NCBI GenBank assembly: GCA_040880725.1
Contig: JBBDHV010000058.1
Location: 1 to 64,000 of the forward strand
Direction: 5' to 3'
DNA: 64,000 bases
DNA from: DATHWB01 sp040880725
GTDB taxonomy: Bacteria; Actinomycetota; Acidimicrobiia; Spongiisociales; ZC4RG35
Shown here: positions 49,683-58,130 of the stretch, piece after piece
Layout of the letters: every line of letters starts with the position of its first letter
How positions within the stretch are numbered: position 1 is the stretch's first letter
Position numbers and translations under genes: made by a program
The notes under the pieces: generated by a model
Told to the model about the DNA's origin: nothing
Databases searched by the model: none
The model's input: only the letters and a program-made list of their open reading frames with translations

Positions 49683-50399
49683 GTGGGCCGATCGTACGAG
49701 CTGTGGCTCTGCGATGGCGTCCTGCACTCTTGTTTCTGCCCACCGGAAACGGATCCCCGGACGGTCGATACCCTGCTCCCGGTGTCAGGAACCCGAGTTG
49801 CAATCGACGGAGCAGACAGGATCGGTATGCGTGTGGCGTCGGCTCTGCTCGCCGACCACCGAGTCGATCAGGTGGGTCTGATAGGAAGAACGCCCCCCGC
49901 GGTCTGGGGTGACAGAGCGGTGGCGATCGACGCCGCCGACGGCTGGAATGTGGTGGTGGGTATGACGCAGCCGGGCGTCGCCGAAGTATCTGTCGCCGCG
50001 GGCGGAGCAGTCTCCTGGGCGGGACCCAGCGGTTTGGCTCGCTGCCTGGGCGCTCGTCTCGGGGACACGCCTCGACTGGCCGGAACCGTGAAAGGCGAGC
50101 CGATCCGGGGATCCGCGCGTTTCGGATTCCCTCCCCCAATCGGCTGGTTGGGGGGTGAACTCGTCGACGGGATTCACCACTGTCCCGTACAGGGGTCGCT
50201 GGCTGCCGTGATGGCAGTGGCGGACGGCGGACGGGCGCTCGTGGTCCTCGACGAACGGGAGTTCCTCGACGCCGGTCTGTTGGCGGCCGGCGTGATCCTC
50301 GCGGCCGACGGCCATCGGGGCCCGGTGTGGGAGGCGGCGGGCCGCTACCTCGAAGTGATCGAGGACTTCGGCCTCGTCATTGCCGACGCCTCCGCCTGA
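49683..50399 (+). CDS. Hypothetical protein with Rossmann-like segment
   Basis: A 238-residue protein not recognised. GTRVAIDGADRIGMRVASAL looks like a nucleotide-binding beta-alpha-beta start, followed by a middle region (VVVGMTQPGVAEVSVAAGGA) and GVILAADGHRGPVWEAAGRY near the end; DTLLPVSGTR and GGELVDGIHHCPVQGSLAAV are other distinct blocks. It has few charged residues and no membrane helices. The GTG at 49683 is supported by GGAGAG 6 bp upstream. It is divergent from the pyrimidine operon and convergent with the DUF3566 gene. Confidence 0.6.
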   Translation: MGRSYELWLCDGVLHSCFCPPETDPRTVDTLLPVSGTRVAIDGADRIGMRVASALLADHRVDQVGLIGRTPPAVWGDRAVAIDAADGWNVVVGMTQPGVAEVSVAAGGAVSWAGPSGLARCLGARLGDTPRLAGTVKGEPIRGSARFGFPPPIGWLGGELVDGIHHCPVQGSLAAVMAVADGGRALVVLDEREFLDAGLLAAGVILAADGHRGPVWEAAGRYLEVIEDFGLVIADASA

Positions 50400-50403
50400 A
50401 CGG

Positions 50404-50883
50404 TCAGCCCCGGTGCGGGGTCGTGATCGGCGTTTCCTCGGTGGGAACGTCCGCCCCGGTCAGGGCGGGACGGCGGGCGGGCTGGGAAGGAGTCGAGTTC
50501 GCCGGGGCGACGGGTGCCAGGGTCTCTTCGAGAACCACGATTTCGATGCCTCCGACGACGTCGGAGATGAGGTTGTACATGACGGCTCCCAGGGTCGTGA
50601 GTCCACAGCCGAGTACCGCCCAGGCGATCGAGCCGAAGATGGCCAAGCGCAGGAAGGAGTCGTTGTCGGCGAAGGGATCACTGCCTTCGCCGAGCAGCGT
50701 GATCTCGATCAGGAAATCCGTGAGCCGATCAGGGATCTCTGCGGCCGAAAGCACCGACCAGAACATGACGAGTCCGAGGACCGTCGCCAGGGCGACGACG
50801 GCCCACAGCACCGCAGACACTTTGAACACCGTCCAGGCATCGATCTTGCGGATGATGCGGCGGACTCGACGCACGTTGGCCAC
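50404..50883 (-). CDS. DUF3566 membrane protein
   Basis: A 159-residue membrane protein of the actinobacterial DUF3566 family, encoded as usual just downstream of gyrA. A basic start (NVRRVRRIIRKIDAWTVFKV) precedes a first helix (about 20-45) and a second at about 82-105 (IFGSIAWAVLGCGLTTLGAV), with NLISDVVGGIEIVVLEE being the conserved end of the domain. The Pro/Thr-rich tail is not conserved. In mycobacteria the equivalent protein works in cell growth. It lies 38 bp after gyrA. Confidence 0.9.
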   Translation of the reverse strand: MANVRRVRRIIRKIDAWTVFKVSAVLWAVVALATVLGLVMFWSVLSAAEIPDRLTDFLIEITLLGEGSDPFADNDSFLRLAIFGSIAWAVLGCGLTTLGAVMYNLISDVVGGIEIVVLEETLAPVAPANSTPSQPARRPALTGADVPTEETPITTPHRG

Positions 50884-50921
50884 GACGGCCTCCTCTCAGC
50901 GTACGTGGGAAGTGTAGAGAC

Positions 50922-53363
50922 TCACTCGACTTCCACTTCCTGGACGATGGTGAACGTGGCGAGGTGCCCGCGGCCGACATCGATGACCTTCACACCTGTC
51001 GCCACCCGCTGCTGGCGGGAGATGCGCTTGACAGCGGTACGGATGCCCGTTCCCTTCGAGGAGATCAAGAAGATCTCGTCGTCGGGTTCCACCGCCTTGG
51101 CGCCGACGAGGGCGCCTCGCACCTTGGTGAGCTTGAACGCCTTCACACCGATCCCCCCGCGACCCTGGCGGGGGAACTGGTCGGTGGCGGTGCGCTTGCC
51201 GTAACCACCGGACGTCACCAGCAGCACTTCCTCGCCGTCGATGTTCGAGGTGGCGGCGACCACTTCGTCGCCCTCGCGGAGTTTGATTCCCCGCACACCC
51301 TGGGTGGCCCGTCCCATCGGACGGAGATCGACTTCGGAGAAGCGGATGCCCTGGCCGTTGCGCGTGAACAACAGCATGTCGTTCTGGCCGCTCGTCGTAC
51401 GGACCGCAACCAACTCGTCGCCCTCGTTCAGATTGATCGCCACCAGTGTGGCGTTGCGGGAGTCGTACTCCTTGAACTCGGTCTTCTTCGTCTGACCCTT
51501 CTTGGTGACCATGACGAGGTAACGATTCGTCTCGTAGTCCCGGGTGTCGATGACCGCTTCGATCCGCTCCTCGGGCTCCAGGGGCATGATCGCCTGGGCG
51601 AGCACACCCTTGGAGGTGCGCTGTTGCCGCGGGATCTGGTGGGTCTTGATGCGATGCACCTTCCCCGTGTTCGTGAAGAACAACAGGTAGGCGTGAGCCG
51701 TCGTATAGATGAGATGGGTGACCACATCCTCGGCCCCGACCTCCGCGGCCTTGATTCCACGCCCGCCGCGTCCCTGCGACCGGTAGGTGTCCGCCGAGAC
51801 CGACTTGACGTATCCGGAGCGCGAGACCGACACGATCAGCTCGTCGTCGGCGATGAGATCCTCCAAGGAGAGGTCGCCCTCATCCGGCACGATCTGGCTG
51901 CGACGCGGTTCACCGAACTTGTCCCGGATGTCGATCAGATCGGACTTGATGATCTCCCGGCGCTTGGCCGGATCGGCCAGGATGGATTCCAGTTCTGCGA
52001 TGAGCGCACGGAGGCCCTCCAACTCGTCACGCAGCTCGTTGATGGACAGAGCGGTGAGCTGACGGAGCCGCATCTCGAGAATGGCATTCGCTTGCTCCTC
52101 GGACAGCTCGAAACGCTCCATCAACCCGGCGCGGGCCGTGGCGGTGTCGGCGGACTCGCGGATGAGGGCGATGACCGCGTCGAGGTTGTCGACGGCGATC
52201 ATGAGTCCTTCGAGGATGTGGGCCCGTCGCTGGGCCTTGTCGAGACGGAACCCGGTCCGACGCTCGATGACCTCCATCTGATGGTCGAGGTAGTGCCCGA
52301 CCATGTTCGCGACGTTCAGCGTCCGAGGCACGCCGTCGACCAGCGCGACCACGTTGTACGAGAACGAGTCCTGCAGCGGGGTGTTCTTGTATAGCTGGTT
52401 CAACACCACCTGGGGAATCGCTTCCCGTTTGAGCACGATGACGAGGCGCATTCCCCGGCGCTCGTTGGATTCGTTCCGCACATCGGCGATGCCGGTGATC
52501 CGCTTGGAGTCCACCAGGACTTTGATCTTGGCGATCACCCGCTCGATGGAGACCTGATACGGCAACTCGGAGACGATGATCGCCGTACGGGTCGACTTGC
52601 CGTCCTTGATCTCTTCGACATCGGCGACCGCGCGCAACTTCACCGAACCGCGCCCCGTCGCCAGAGCTTCCTTGGAGCCGGCGGTGCCGACGATGAACCC
52701 GCCCGTGGGGAAGTCGGGTCCCTTCACGAACTGCATCAGCTCCTCGGCGTCTGCGTCCGGGTTCTCCAACATGTGGAGGCAGGCGTCGGTCACCTCCCGC
52801 AGGTTGTGCGGAGGGATGTTCGTGGCCATCCCGACCGCGATTCCCTGCGACCCGTTCACCAGGAGGTTGGGATATCGAGCCGGCAGGACGGTGGGCTGCT
52901 GATACTCCCCCGAGTAGTTCTCCTCGAAGTCGACCGTGTCCTCCCCGATTCCCTCCAACAGGCGCATCGAGAGTTCGCTGAGGCGACACTCGGTGTAGCG
53001 GGCGGCACCGGGTGGGTCGTCGGTCGTCCCGAAATTTCCTTGGGGATCGATGAGCAAATGCCGCATGGAGAAGTCCTGACCCATGCGGACCAGCGCGTCG
53101 TAGATGGCCTGATCGCCGTGCGGGTGGTAGTTCCCCATGACGTCACCGACGACCTTGGAGCACTTGCGGTGGGCGGTGCCCGGTCCGATGTTCGACTCGG
53201 ACATCGACCAGATGATGCGCCGTTGCACCGGCTTGAGTCCATCCCGGACGTCAGGCAGGGCGCGGGAGACGATGACCGACATGGCGTAGTCGATGAACGA
53301 CTGCTCCATCTCGGCGTTGATGTCGATGTCGGTGCGGGGCGGGGGAATGAATTCGTCTGTCAT
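50922..53363 (-). CDS. gyrA: DNA gyrase subunit A
   Basis: An 813-residue gyrase A subunit that cuts and rejoins DNA. ALPDVRDGLKPVQRRIIWSM and GNYHPHGDQAIYDALVRMGQ are the N-terminal blocks; the catalytic Tyr is in ARYTECRLSELSMR (Tyr 123). The C-terminal beta-pinwheel carries the GyrA-box QGRGGRGI (QSQGRGGRGIKA) and repeated blade motifs (GQGIRFSEVDLRPMGR). The quinolone-region residue matching E. coli Ser83 is Gln 85, while Asp 89 is kept. It is 19 bp downstream of gyrB. Confidence 0.97.
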   Translation of the reverse strand: MTDEFIPPPRTDIDINAEMEQSFIDYAMSVIVSRALPDVRDGLKPVQRRIIWSMSESNIGPGTAHRKCSKVVGDVMGNYHPHGDQAIYDALVRMGQDFSMRHLLIDPQGNFGTTDDPPGAARYTECRLSELSMRLLEGIGEDTVDFEENYSGEYQQPTVLPARYPNLLVNGSQGIAVGMATNIPPHNLREVTDACLHMLENPDADAEELMQFVKGPDFPTGGFIVGTAGSKEALATGRGSVKLRAVADVEEIKDGKSTRTAIIVSELPYQVSIERVIAKIKVLVDSKRITGIADVRNESNERRGMRLVIVLKREAIPQVVLNQLYKNTPLQDSFSYNVVALVDGVPRTLNVANMVGHYLDHQMEVIERRTGFRLDKAQRRAHILEGLMIAVDNLDAVIALIRESADTATARAGLMERFELSEEQANAILEMRLRQLTALSINELRDELEGLRALIAELESILADPAKRREIIKSDLIDIRDKFGEPRRSQIVPDEGDLSLEDLIADDELIVSVSRSGYVKSVSADTYRSQGRGGRGIKAAEVGAEDVVTHLIYTTAHAYLLFFTNTGKVHRIKTHQIPRQQRTSKGVLAQAIMPLEPEERIEAVIDTRDYETNRYLVMVTKKGQTKKTEFKEYDSRNATLVAINLNEGDELVAVRTTSGQNDMLLFTRNGQGIRFSEVDLRPMGRATQGVRGIKLREGDEVVAATSNIDGEEVLLVTSGGYGKRTATDQFPRQGRGGIGVKAFKLTKVRGALVGAKAVEPDDEIFLISSKGTGIRTAVKRISRQQRVATGVKVIDVGRGHLATFTIVQEVEVE

Positions 53364-53382
53364 GACAAGTCTCCGTTGGTGT

Positions 53383-55293
53383 TCAGATGTCGAGGAAACG
53401 GACGTCGGATGCGCGGCGCTGGATGAACGCCTTGCGATCCGCCACGTCGTCGCCCATCAGGGTCGAAAACACTTCCTCGGCACGTGCAGCGTCCTCGAGG
53501 TCGACCCGGAGGAGGGTGCGGGTCTCCGGATTCATCGTGGTGTCCCACAGTTCCTTCGGGTTCATCTCACCGAGACCCTTGAAACGGGTGGGCTTCACTT
53601 TCGGGCTGGTCGTTCGAAGCTCCTCGAGCGCCCGATCGTCGTGCAGGTAGAGGATCTTGTTCGATCCGATCTTCACCCGGTACAGCGGCGGCTGGGCGAT
53701 GTAGACGTATCCCGCCTCGATCAGACCCCGCAGATGACGGAAGAGCAGCGTCAGCAGCAGCGTGCGGATGTGGGCCCCGTCGACGTCGGCGTCGGCGAGC
53801 AGGACCACCTTGTGATAGCGGGCCTTCGTGATGTCGAACTCGTCGCCGATGCTCGTGCCCATGGCGGTGATGATGTCCTGGACCTCGGCGTTCTCGAGCG
53901 CCTTGGCGAGCCGCGCCTTCTCGACGTTGAGGATCTTTCCCCTGATGGGAAGCACGGCCTGGAATTCGGACATGCGTGCCTGCTTGGCAGGTCCGGCAGC
54001 CGAGTTTCCCTCGACGATGAAGAGCTCGCTCTCTGCGGGGTCACGCGAAGAGCAGTCGGCGAGTTTGTCGGGGAGTCCGCCGGACTCCAAACCGGACTTG
54101 CGCCGGGTGAGGTCGCGTGCTCGTCGGGCGGCCTCTCGAGCCTTCGCGGCGGTGATCGCCTTGTCGATGATGCGACGGGCATCGGCCGAGTACCGCTCCA
54201 GCCACTCGGGGAGACGCTGGTTGAGAGCGCGCTCGACGTAGGACCGCACCTCGGTGTTCCCCAACTTGGTCTTCGTCTGTCCTTCGAACTGCGGCTCGCG
54301 CACTTTGACGCTGACGACGGCGGTGAGACCCTCCCGAATGTCCTCGCCGGTGAGGTTCGGGTCCTTCTCCTTCAGCATTCCCTTGCTGCGAGCAAAGTCG
54401 TTGACGGCCTTGGTGAGCGCCTTGCGGAACCCCTCTTCGTGGGTGCCGCCTTCGTGAGTGTTGATGTTGTTGGCGAAGCTCAGGACGGTCTCGTTGTATG
54501 CAAGAGTCCACTGCATCGCCAGTTCGAGTTCCATGCTCTCGCTGGTGTCGACGAATTCGACGACACGGCCGTGCAGTGGTTCCTTCTTCTGATTCAGGTA
54601 ACCGATGTAGTCGACGAGCCCACCCTTGTAGAGGAAGGAGTCGGATCGGCCCTCGCTGCGTTCGTCGGTGAGGGTGATCTCGATCCCCCGGTTGAGGAAC
54701 GCCATCTCCCGCAGGCGGGTTTGGATGATCTCGTATTCGAACTCGACCGTGTCGGTGAAGATCTCCTCGTCGGGCCAGAACGTGATGGTCGTCCCGGTCT
54801 TCTTCGCCTCCTTGCCCTTGCTCACAGGCCCGATCATCCCGCCGCGCGTGAACTCCTGGGTCCAGACGGCCCCGTCGCGACGGATCTCGGCTTCCAGTTT
54901 CGACGACAGGGCGTTGACCACGGAGATACCGACTCCGTGCAGCCCACCGGACACCGTGTAGGCGCCGGCCTCGAACTTTCCGCCGGCGTGCAGCTTTGTC
55001 AGGACGGTGGTGAGAGCGGACTCCTTCGTCTCGCTGTGGCGGGCAACCGGGATGCCACGACCGTTGTCGACGACCCGAACGCCTCCCGATTCGAGGATCG
55101 TGACATCGATCCTCGAGCAGTATCCCGCCATCGCCTCGTCGATCGAGTTGTCGACGACTTCCCATACGAGATGATGGAGTCCCCGCGAGCCGGTGGACCC
55201 GATGTACATACCCGGTCGCTTGCGAACCGGCTCGAGGTCCTTGAGGACGGTGATCTGTGAGGCGTCATACGCGCTGTTCGACTTGGTGGTCAT
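53383..55293 (-). CDS. gyrB: DNA gyrase subunit B
   Basis: A 636-residue ATPase subunit. The GHKL ATPase region has LHHLVWEVVDNSIDEAMAGY, VVDNGRGIPVARHSETKESA and GGLHGVGISVVNALSS; the TOPRIM part has LFIVEGNSAAGPAKQARMSE and LLADADVDGAHIRTLLLTLL. It has no insertion of the gammaproteobacterial type. The ATG at 55293 (MTTKSNSAYDAS) is preferred over an upstream ATG at 55341 because homology begins there. A good promoter lies about 80 bp upstream, so gyrB, gyrA and DUF3566 form one unit. Confidence 0.97.
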   Translation of the reverse strand: MTTKSNSAYDASQITVLKDLEPVRKRPGMYIGSTGSRGLHHLVWEVVDNSIDEAMAGYCSRIDVTILESGGVRVVDNGRGIPVARHSETKESALTTVLTKLHAGGKFEAGAYTVSGGLHGVGISVVNALSSKLEAEIRRDGAVWTQEFTRGGMIGPVSKGKEAKKTGTTITFWPDEEIFTDTVEFEYEIIQTRLREMAFLNRGIEITLTDERSEGRSDSFLYKGGLVDYIGYLNQKKEPLHGRVVEFVDTSESMELELAMQWTLAYNETVLSFANNINTHEGGTHEEGFRKALTKAVNDFARSKGMLKEKDPNLTGEDIREGLTAVVSVKVREPQFEGQTKTKLGNTEVRSYVERALNQRLPEWLERYSADARRIIDKAITAAKAREAARRARDLTRRKSGLESGGLPDKLADCSSRDPAESELFIVEGNSAAGPAKQARMSEFQAVLPIRGKILNVEKARLAKALENAEVQDIITAMGTSIGDEFDITKARYHKVVLLADADVDGAHIRTLLLTLLFRHLRGLIEAGYVYIAQPPLYRVKIGSNKILYLHDDRALEELRTTSPKVKPTRFKGLGEMNPKELWDTTMNPETRTLLRVDLEDAARAEEVFSTLMGDDVADRKAFIQRRASDVRFLDI

Positions 55294-55371
55294 CGTGGGA
55301 CTCCGACTGGGACGGCGACTGGGAGCGAGGGCGCGCGACACGAAGTGCGCAAGGGGAAACTCATGAATGTA

Positions 55372-55400
55372 ATTCTAGTGGAACCTGGCGGCTGGACCAA
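55372..55400 (-). promoter_or_regulatory. Putative gyrB promoter
   Basis: On the minus strand TTGGTC (55400-55395), a 17-bp spacer and TAGAAT (55377-55372) match a housekeeping promoter, about 75 bp upstream of the gyrB ATG and just downstream of the dciA stop. Confidence 0.6.
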
Positions 55401-55448
55401 GCCCCTCGCCATCCGGAAGTGCCGATGTTGCTTACGTTTTTTGAGGTG

Positions 55449-55748
55449 TCACGCTCGGCGTGGGGCGACGACGCGAACCGAGGTGACCACCCCGGGGCCG
55501 TACTCCTCGGCGAGACGTTCGACCAGGGACACGATGCCGTAGCGCAGCATCGACACCGCGCCGGGATTCACCGCTTCGACGACCAATTCGTGGTTCTGCA
55601 ACGACACCGGAACCGAGCGTCCCGACCAGGGAGGGCCGACGACCGTATCCCACTCGGTGCGGATCCTCGTCCACGTGTCGGGGTCTGCCAGCCGATAACG
55701 CTTCATCAGCAACTCGAGGAGTTCGCCGATCGGCTTGGGATCTCTCAT
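55449..55748 (-). CDS. DciA-type (DUF721) helicase-loader protein
   Basis: A 99-residue DUF721 protein, the ancestral loader of the replicative helicase in bacteria without DnaC/DnaI. IRTEWDTVVGPPWSGRSVPV and LVVEAVNPGAVSMLRYGIVS are the domain blocks, followed by the terminal helix-strand. Its position between recF and gyrB is the standard actinobacterial one. It overlaps recF by 4 nt (ATGA). Confidence 0.88.
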   Translation of the reverse strand: MRDPKPIGELLELLMKRYRLADPDTWTRIRTEWDTVVGPPWSGRSVPVSLQNHELVVEAVNPGAVSMLRYGIVSLVERLAEEYGPGVVTSVRVVAPRRA

Positions 55749-56845
55749 CGCTCGATTCCCCCGTCCGTCACCTTCCAGCCGGCGCCCTCCACCGGCACGT
55801 GCGACGGATCTGCAGTCGTGATCAAGGTCTGGGCGACGGGAAGGGCGCGGGTGAGGGCGCGAGCGCGGGTCGGATCCAACTCCGAGAAGACGTCATCGAG
55901 CAACAGAATCGGCAGCGTGTCCGTCACGTCGCTGATCGCCCGATGGGTGGCAAGGCGGACGGCCAGGGCCAGTGTCCGCTGTTCGCCCTGGCTGGCATGA
56001 TGCCGGGCATCGTGTCCGTCGAGGAGGAATCTCGGTTCGTCGCGATGCGGACCGACGGTTGTCACTCTCCGGTCCCGGTCCGGCTTGCGCGAGCCTTCCA
56101 GCGCGGCCGCCATCTCCGCTGCGAACGCCGATGCCGGCCGAGCGGCATCAAAGGATGCTGCCCACGTGGAGCCGTAATCCACTCGGACTGCACTCTCTCC
56201 GCCGGCGATCTCGCGATACGCCTCGGACAGGTGTTCCTCGATTGCGTCGATCGCTTTGACCCGCCGGCTCATCACACGGCCCGTTGCCTGGGCGAGGCGT
56301 TCGTCCCACACGGACAACGTCACAGGATCATTGTCTCCCTGCTTGAGAAACGCGTTCCGTTGTCGGAGGGCGCGTTCGAACTCCATCCGGTCCGAATACG
56401 TGGCGGGCCACAGTTGGACCGCAGCGTCGTCGAGAACATCGCGGCGGTAGCCCGGACCACGCTTGATGATGTCGAGATCTTCAGGAAGGAACGCAACCAT
56501 GCGCACGTGTCCTATCAGCTCGGCGACGCGGGCCAGCCGTTGCCGATTCACCTGAACGCGTCTCGGTCCTCGCCGCCGCACCTCGATCTCGATGAGCGTG
56601 GTGGCATCACCGTCGTCACGGACTACCGACCCTCGCAGAATCGCCGAGTCGGCCTCATAGGCCACAAGAGCGTCCTCCGGACTGCTGCGAAAGGAACGCA
56701 GCGTCGCCAGATAGGAAACAGCCTCGAGCAGGTTCGACTTCCCCGCACCGTTGTCGCCGACCAGGATGTTCGTCCCGCGGTCAGGACGCCATTCCACGCC
56801 GGAATAGCTGCGGAATCCCGCCAGTGTCACCCACTCGAGATGCAC
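55745..56845 (-). CDS. recF: DNA replication and repair protein RecF
   Basis: A 366-residue SMC-like ATPase that loads RecA at gaps. Walker A is NILVGDNGAGKSNLLEAVSY, the signature motif ASQGEQRTLALAVRLATHRA, and Walker B ILLLDDVFSELDPTRARALT. LEWVTLAGFRSYSGVEWRPD is the family start. All motifs are intact. It lies 10 bp after dnaN. Confidence 0.95.
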   Translation of the reverse strand: MHLEWVTLAGFRSYSGVEWRPDRGTNILVGDNGAGKSNLLEAVSYLATLRSFRSSPEDALVAYEADSAILRGSVVRDDGDATTLIEIEVRRRGPRRVQVNRQRLARVAELIGHVRMVAFLPEDLDIIKRGPGYRRDVLDDAAVQLWPATYSDRMEFERALRQRNAFLKQGDNDPVTLSVWDERLAQATGRVMSRRVKAIDAIEEHLSEAYREIAGGESAVRVDYGSTWAASFDAARPASAFAAEMAAALEGSRKPDRDRRVTTVGPHRDEPRFLLDGHDARHHASQGEQRTLALAVRLATHRAISDVTDTLPILLLDDVFSELDPTRARALTRALPVAQTLITTADPSHVPVEGAGWKVTDGGIER

Positions 56846-56855
56846 CTCTGCCCAA

Positions 56856-57938
56856 TCACACCCTGACGGGCATGAGGAGGTAGACGAAGGCGTCGTCCCC
56901 CAACGACGAGATCACACTCGGCTTCAGCCCGTCGATCACCCGGATGCGAATCATGTCGCCTTCAACGGCACTGACGCCGTCGGCGAGGTATCGCGGGTTG
57001 AAAGCGATCTGCACCGCCTCATCCGCCCCCTGGAACTCCCCGGGGAGGTGCTCGGACTCACCACCGACGTCCTGTCGTGAGACCGTGATCTCCACACCGC
57101 CGCCGGTCAGATTGAGACGCACCGGGATGTGATCTTCGGCGACGAGCGACACCCGCCCCAGCGCCTCGAGAAGACCTTCTTTGGACACGACCATCTCGTT
57201 CGGGTACGACTCGGGCAGCAGCGACTGGTACTTCGGGAAGGTCCCCTCGATCATCCGCAACCGCAGCGACCCTCGGTCCGAAGCGAAGACACCCTCCCGG
57301 CCTTCCAGGCTGACGGTGACCTTCGACGAACCGATCGTTCGGGGCAGCTCTCGTAGACCCCGGGCGGGAATCAAGCCCGTTCCCTCGATGCCGACACCTG
57401 GAAGATCCCGAACTGCCAGCCGGTACGAGTCCGTCGCAACCAGCCGCACCCCTTCGTCCCGCGATTCGAACAACACGCCGGTGAGGATGGGCCGTGCCGC
57501 GTCACCCGAGGCGGCAACCGTCACCTGTCCCGTCGCCAGCGCAAGAGCCTCTCCGTCGACTTCGGTACCGCCCACCATGGAATCGTCGACCGTCGGGAAG
57601 TCGTCGAGGGCCAACTGGCGAAGAGTGAAACGCGGTCCCTTGCCGAGAATCTCGACGTCGCCCTCTCCGGTCGTGATGGTCACCGGACCCGTCGGCATGC
57701 GCCGGACAGCCTGCTCGAGCAGCTTGCCGGGGATCACCGCCCGACCCTCCTCCATGACCTCGACGTCAGCGTGGGTCTGGACGGTCATCTCGAGATCGGT
57801 TCCTGTGACACGAAGCGTCGAACCGGTGATGTCGCACAGCAGACCTTGCAGCACAGGCAGGGCAGAGCGTGCACCAACCGCACGGTTCGCTCGACCGAAG
57901 ACGTCCCCGAGGTCGTCGCGCTCAGCTCGGAATTTCAC
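56856..57938 (-). CDS. dnaN: DNA polymerase III sliding clamp (beta)
   Basis: A 360-residue beta clamp made of three similar domains. The start MKFRAERDDLGDVFGRANRA, LRVTGTDLEMTVQTHADVEV, VRLVATDSYRLAVRDLPGVG and the end SLGDDAFVYLLMPVRV are clamp hallmarks, the last shaping the partner-binding pocket. It is the first gene after oriC on this side, with recF and dciA following. Confidence 0.96.
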   Translation of the reverse strand: MKFRAERDDLGDVFGRANRAVGARSALPVLQGLLCDITGSTLRVTGTDLEMTVQTHADVEVMEEGRAVIPGKLLEQAVRRMPTGPVTITTGEGDVEILGKGPRFTLRQLALDDFPTVDDSMVGGTEVDGEALALATGQVTVAASGDAARPILTGVLFESRDEGVRLVATDSYRLAVRDLPGVGIEGTGLIPARGLRELPRTIGSSKVTVSLEGREGVFASDRGSLRLRMIEGTFPKYQSLLPESYPNEMVVSKEGLLEALGRVSLVAEDHIPVRLNLTGGGVEITVSRQDVGGESEHLPGEFQGADEAVQIAFNPRYLADGVSAVEGDMIRIRVIDGLKPSVISSLGDDAFVYLLMPVRV

Positions 57939-58130
57939 AGCTCACAGTCCCTTTCTTTGCTTCTTGTTCTCTTGATATACAACCCAGTAGTAGTAGTAGG
58001 GGCTGTGGAATGTGGAGAGATGATCAGAACGGTAGGAGTCATCAGGGTCTTTCGGATCTTTCGCGATGTGGGGGAATTGCACGATATGCACATCGCGAAT
58101 CCCATCTCGCCGGAGCCTGTGGATGAGTGG
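57939..58130. other. oriC between dnaA and dnaN
   Basis: A 192-bp intergenic region with origin features. An AT-richer stretch (57950-57982, with TTGATATACAA) leads to TAG repeats (CAG plus four TAG, 57985-57999), then GGGG and the DnaA-box-like TGTGGAATG (58004-58012) and TGTGGAGAG (58011-58019). A better box TGTGGATGA (58118-58126, one change from TTATCCACA reversed) lies near dnaA. A 10-bp perfect inverted repeat TCGCGATGTG / CACATCGCGA is at 58061-58070 and 58089-58098. The TAG trios next to a GC cluster and a box match the bacterial basal unwinding pattern. Confidence 0.8.

Noticed and set aside
50964..52394. 476-residue plus-strand frame opposite gyrA
   Set aside because: It is a high-GC antisense shadow of a strongly conserved gene.
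53293..55260. 655-residue plus-strand frame opposite gyrB
   Set aside because: It is the antisense shadow of gyrB, His/Asp/Val-rich without family motifs.
58061..58098. Inverted repeat in oriC considered as parS
   Set aside because: The arms TCGCGATGTG do not match the GTTTCACGTGAAAC core; real parS sites are at 62.6 kb.
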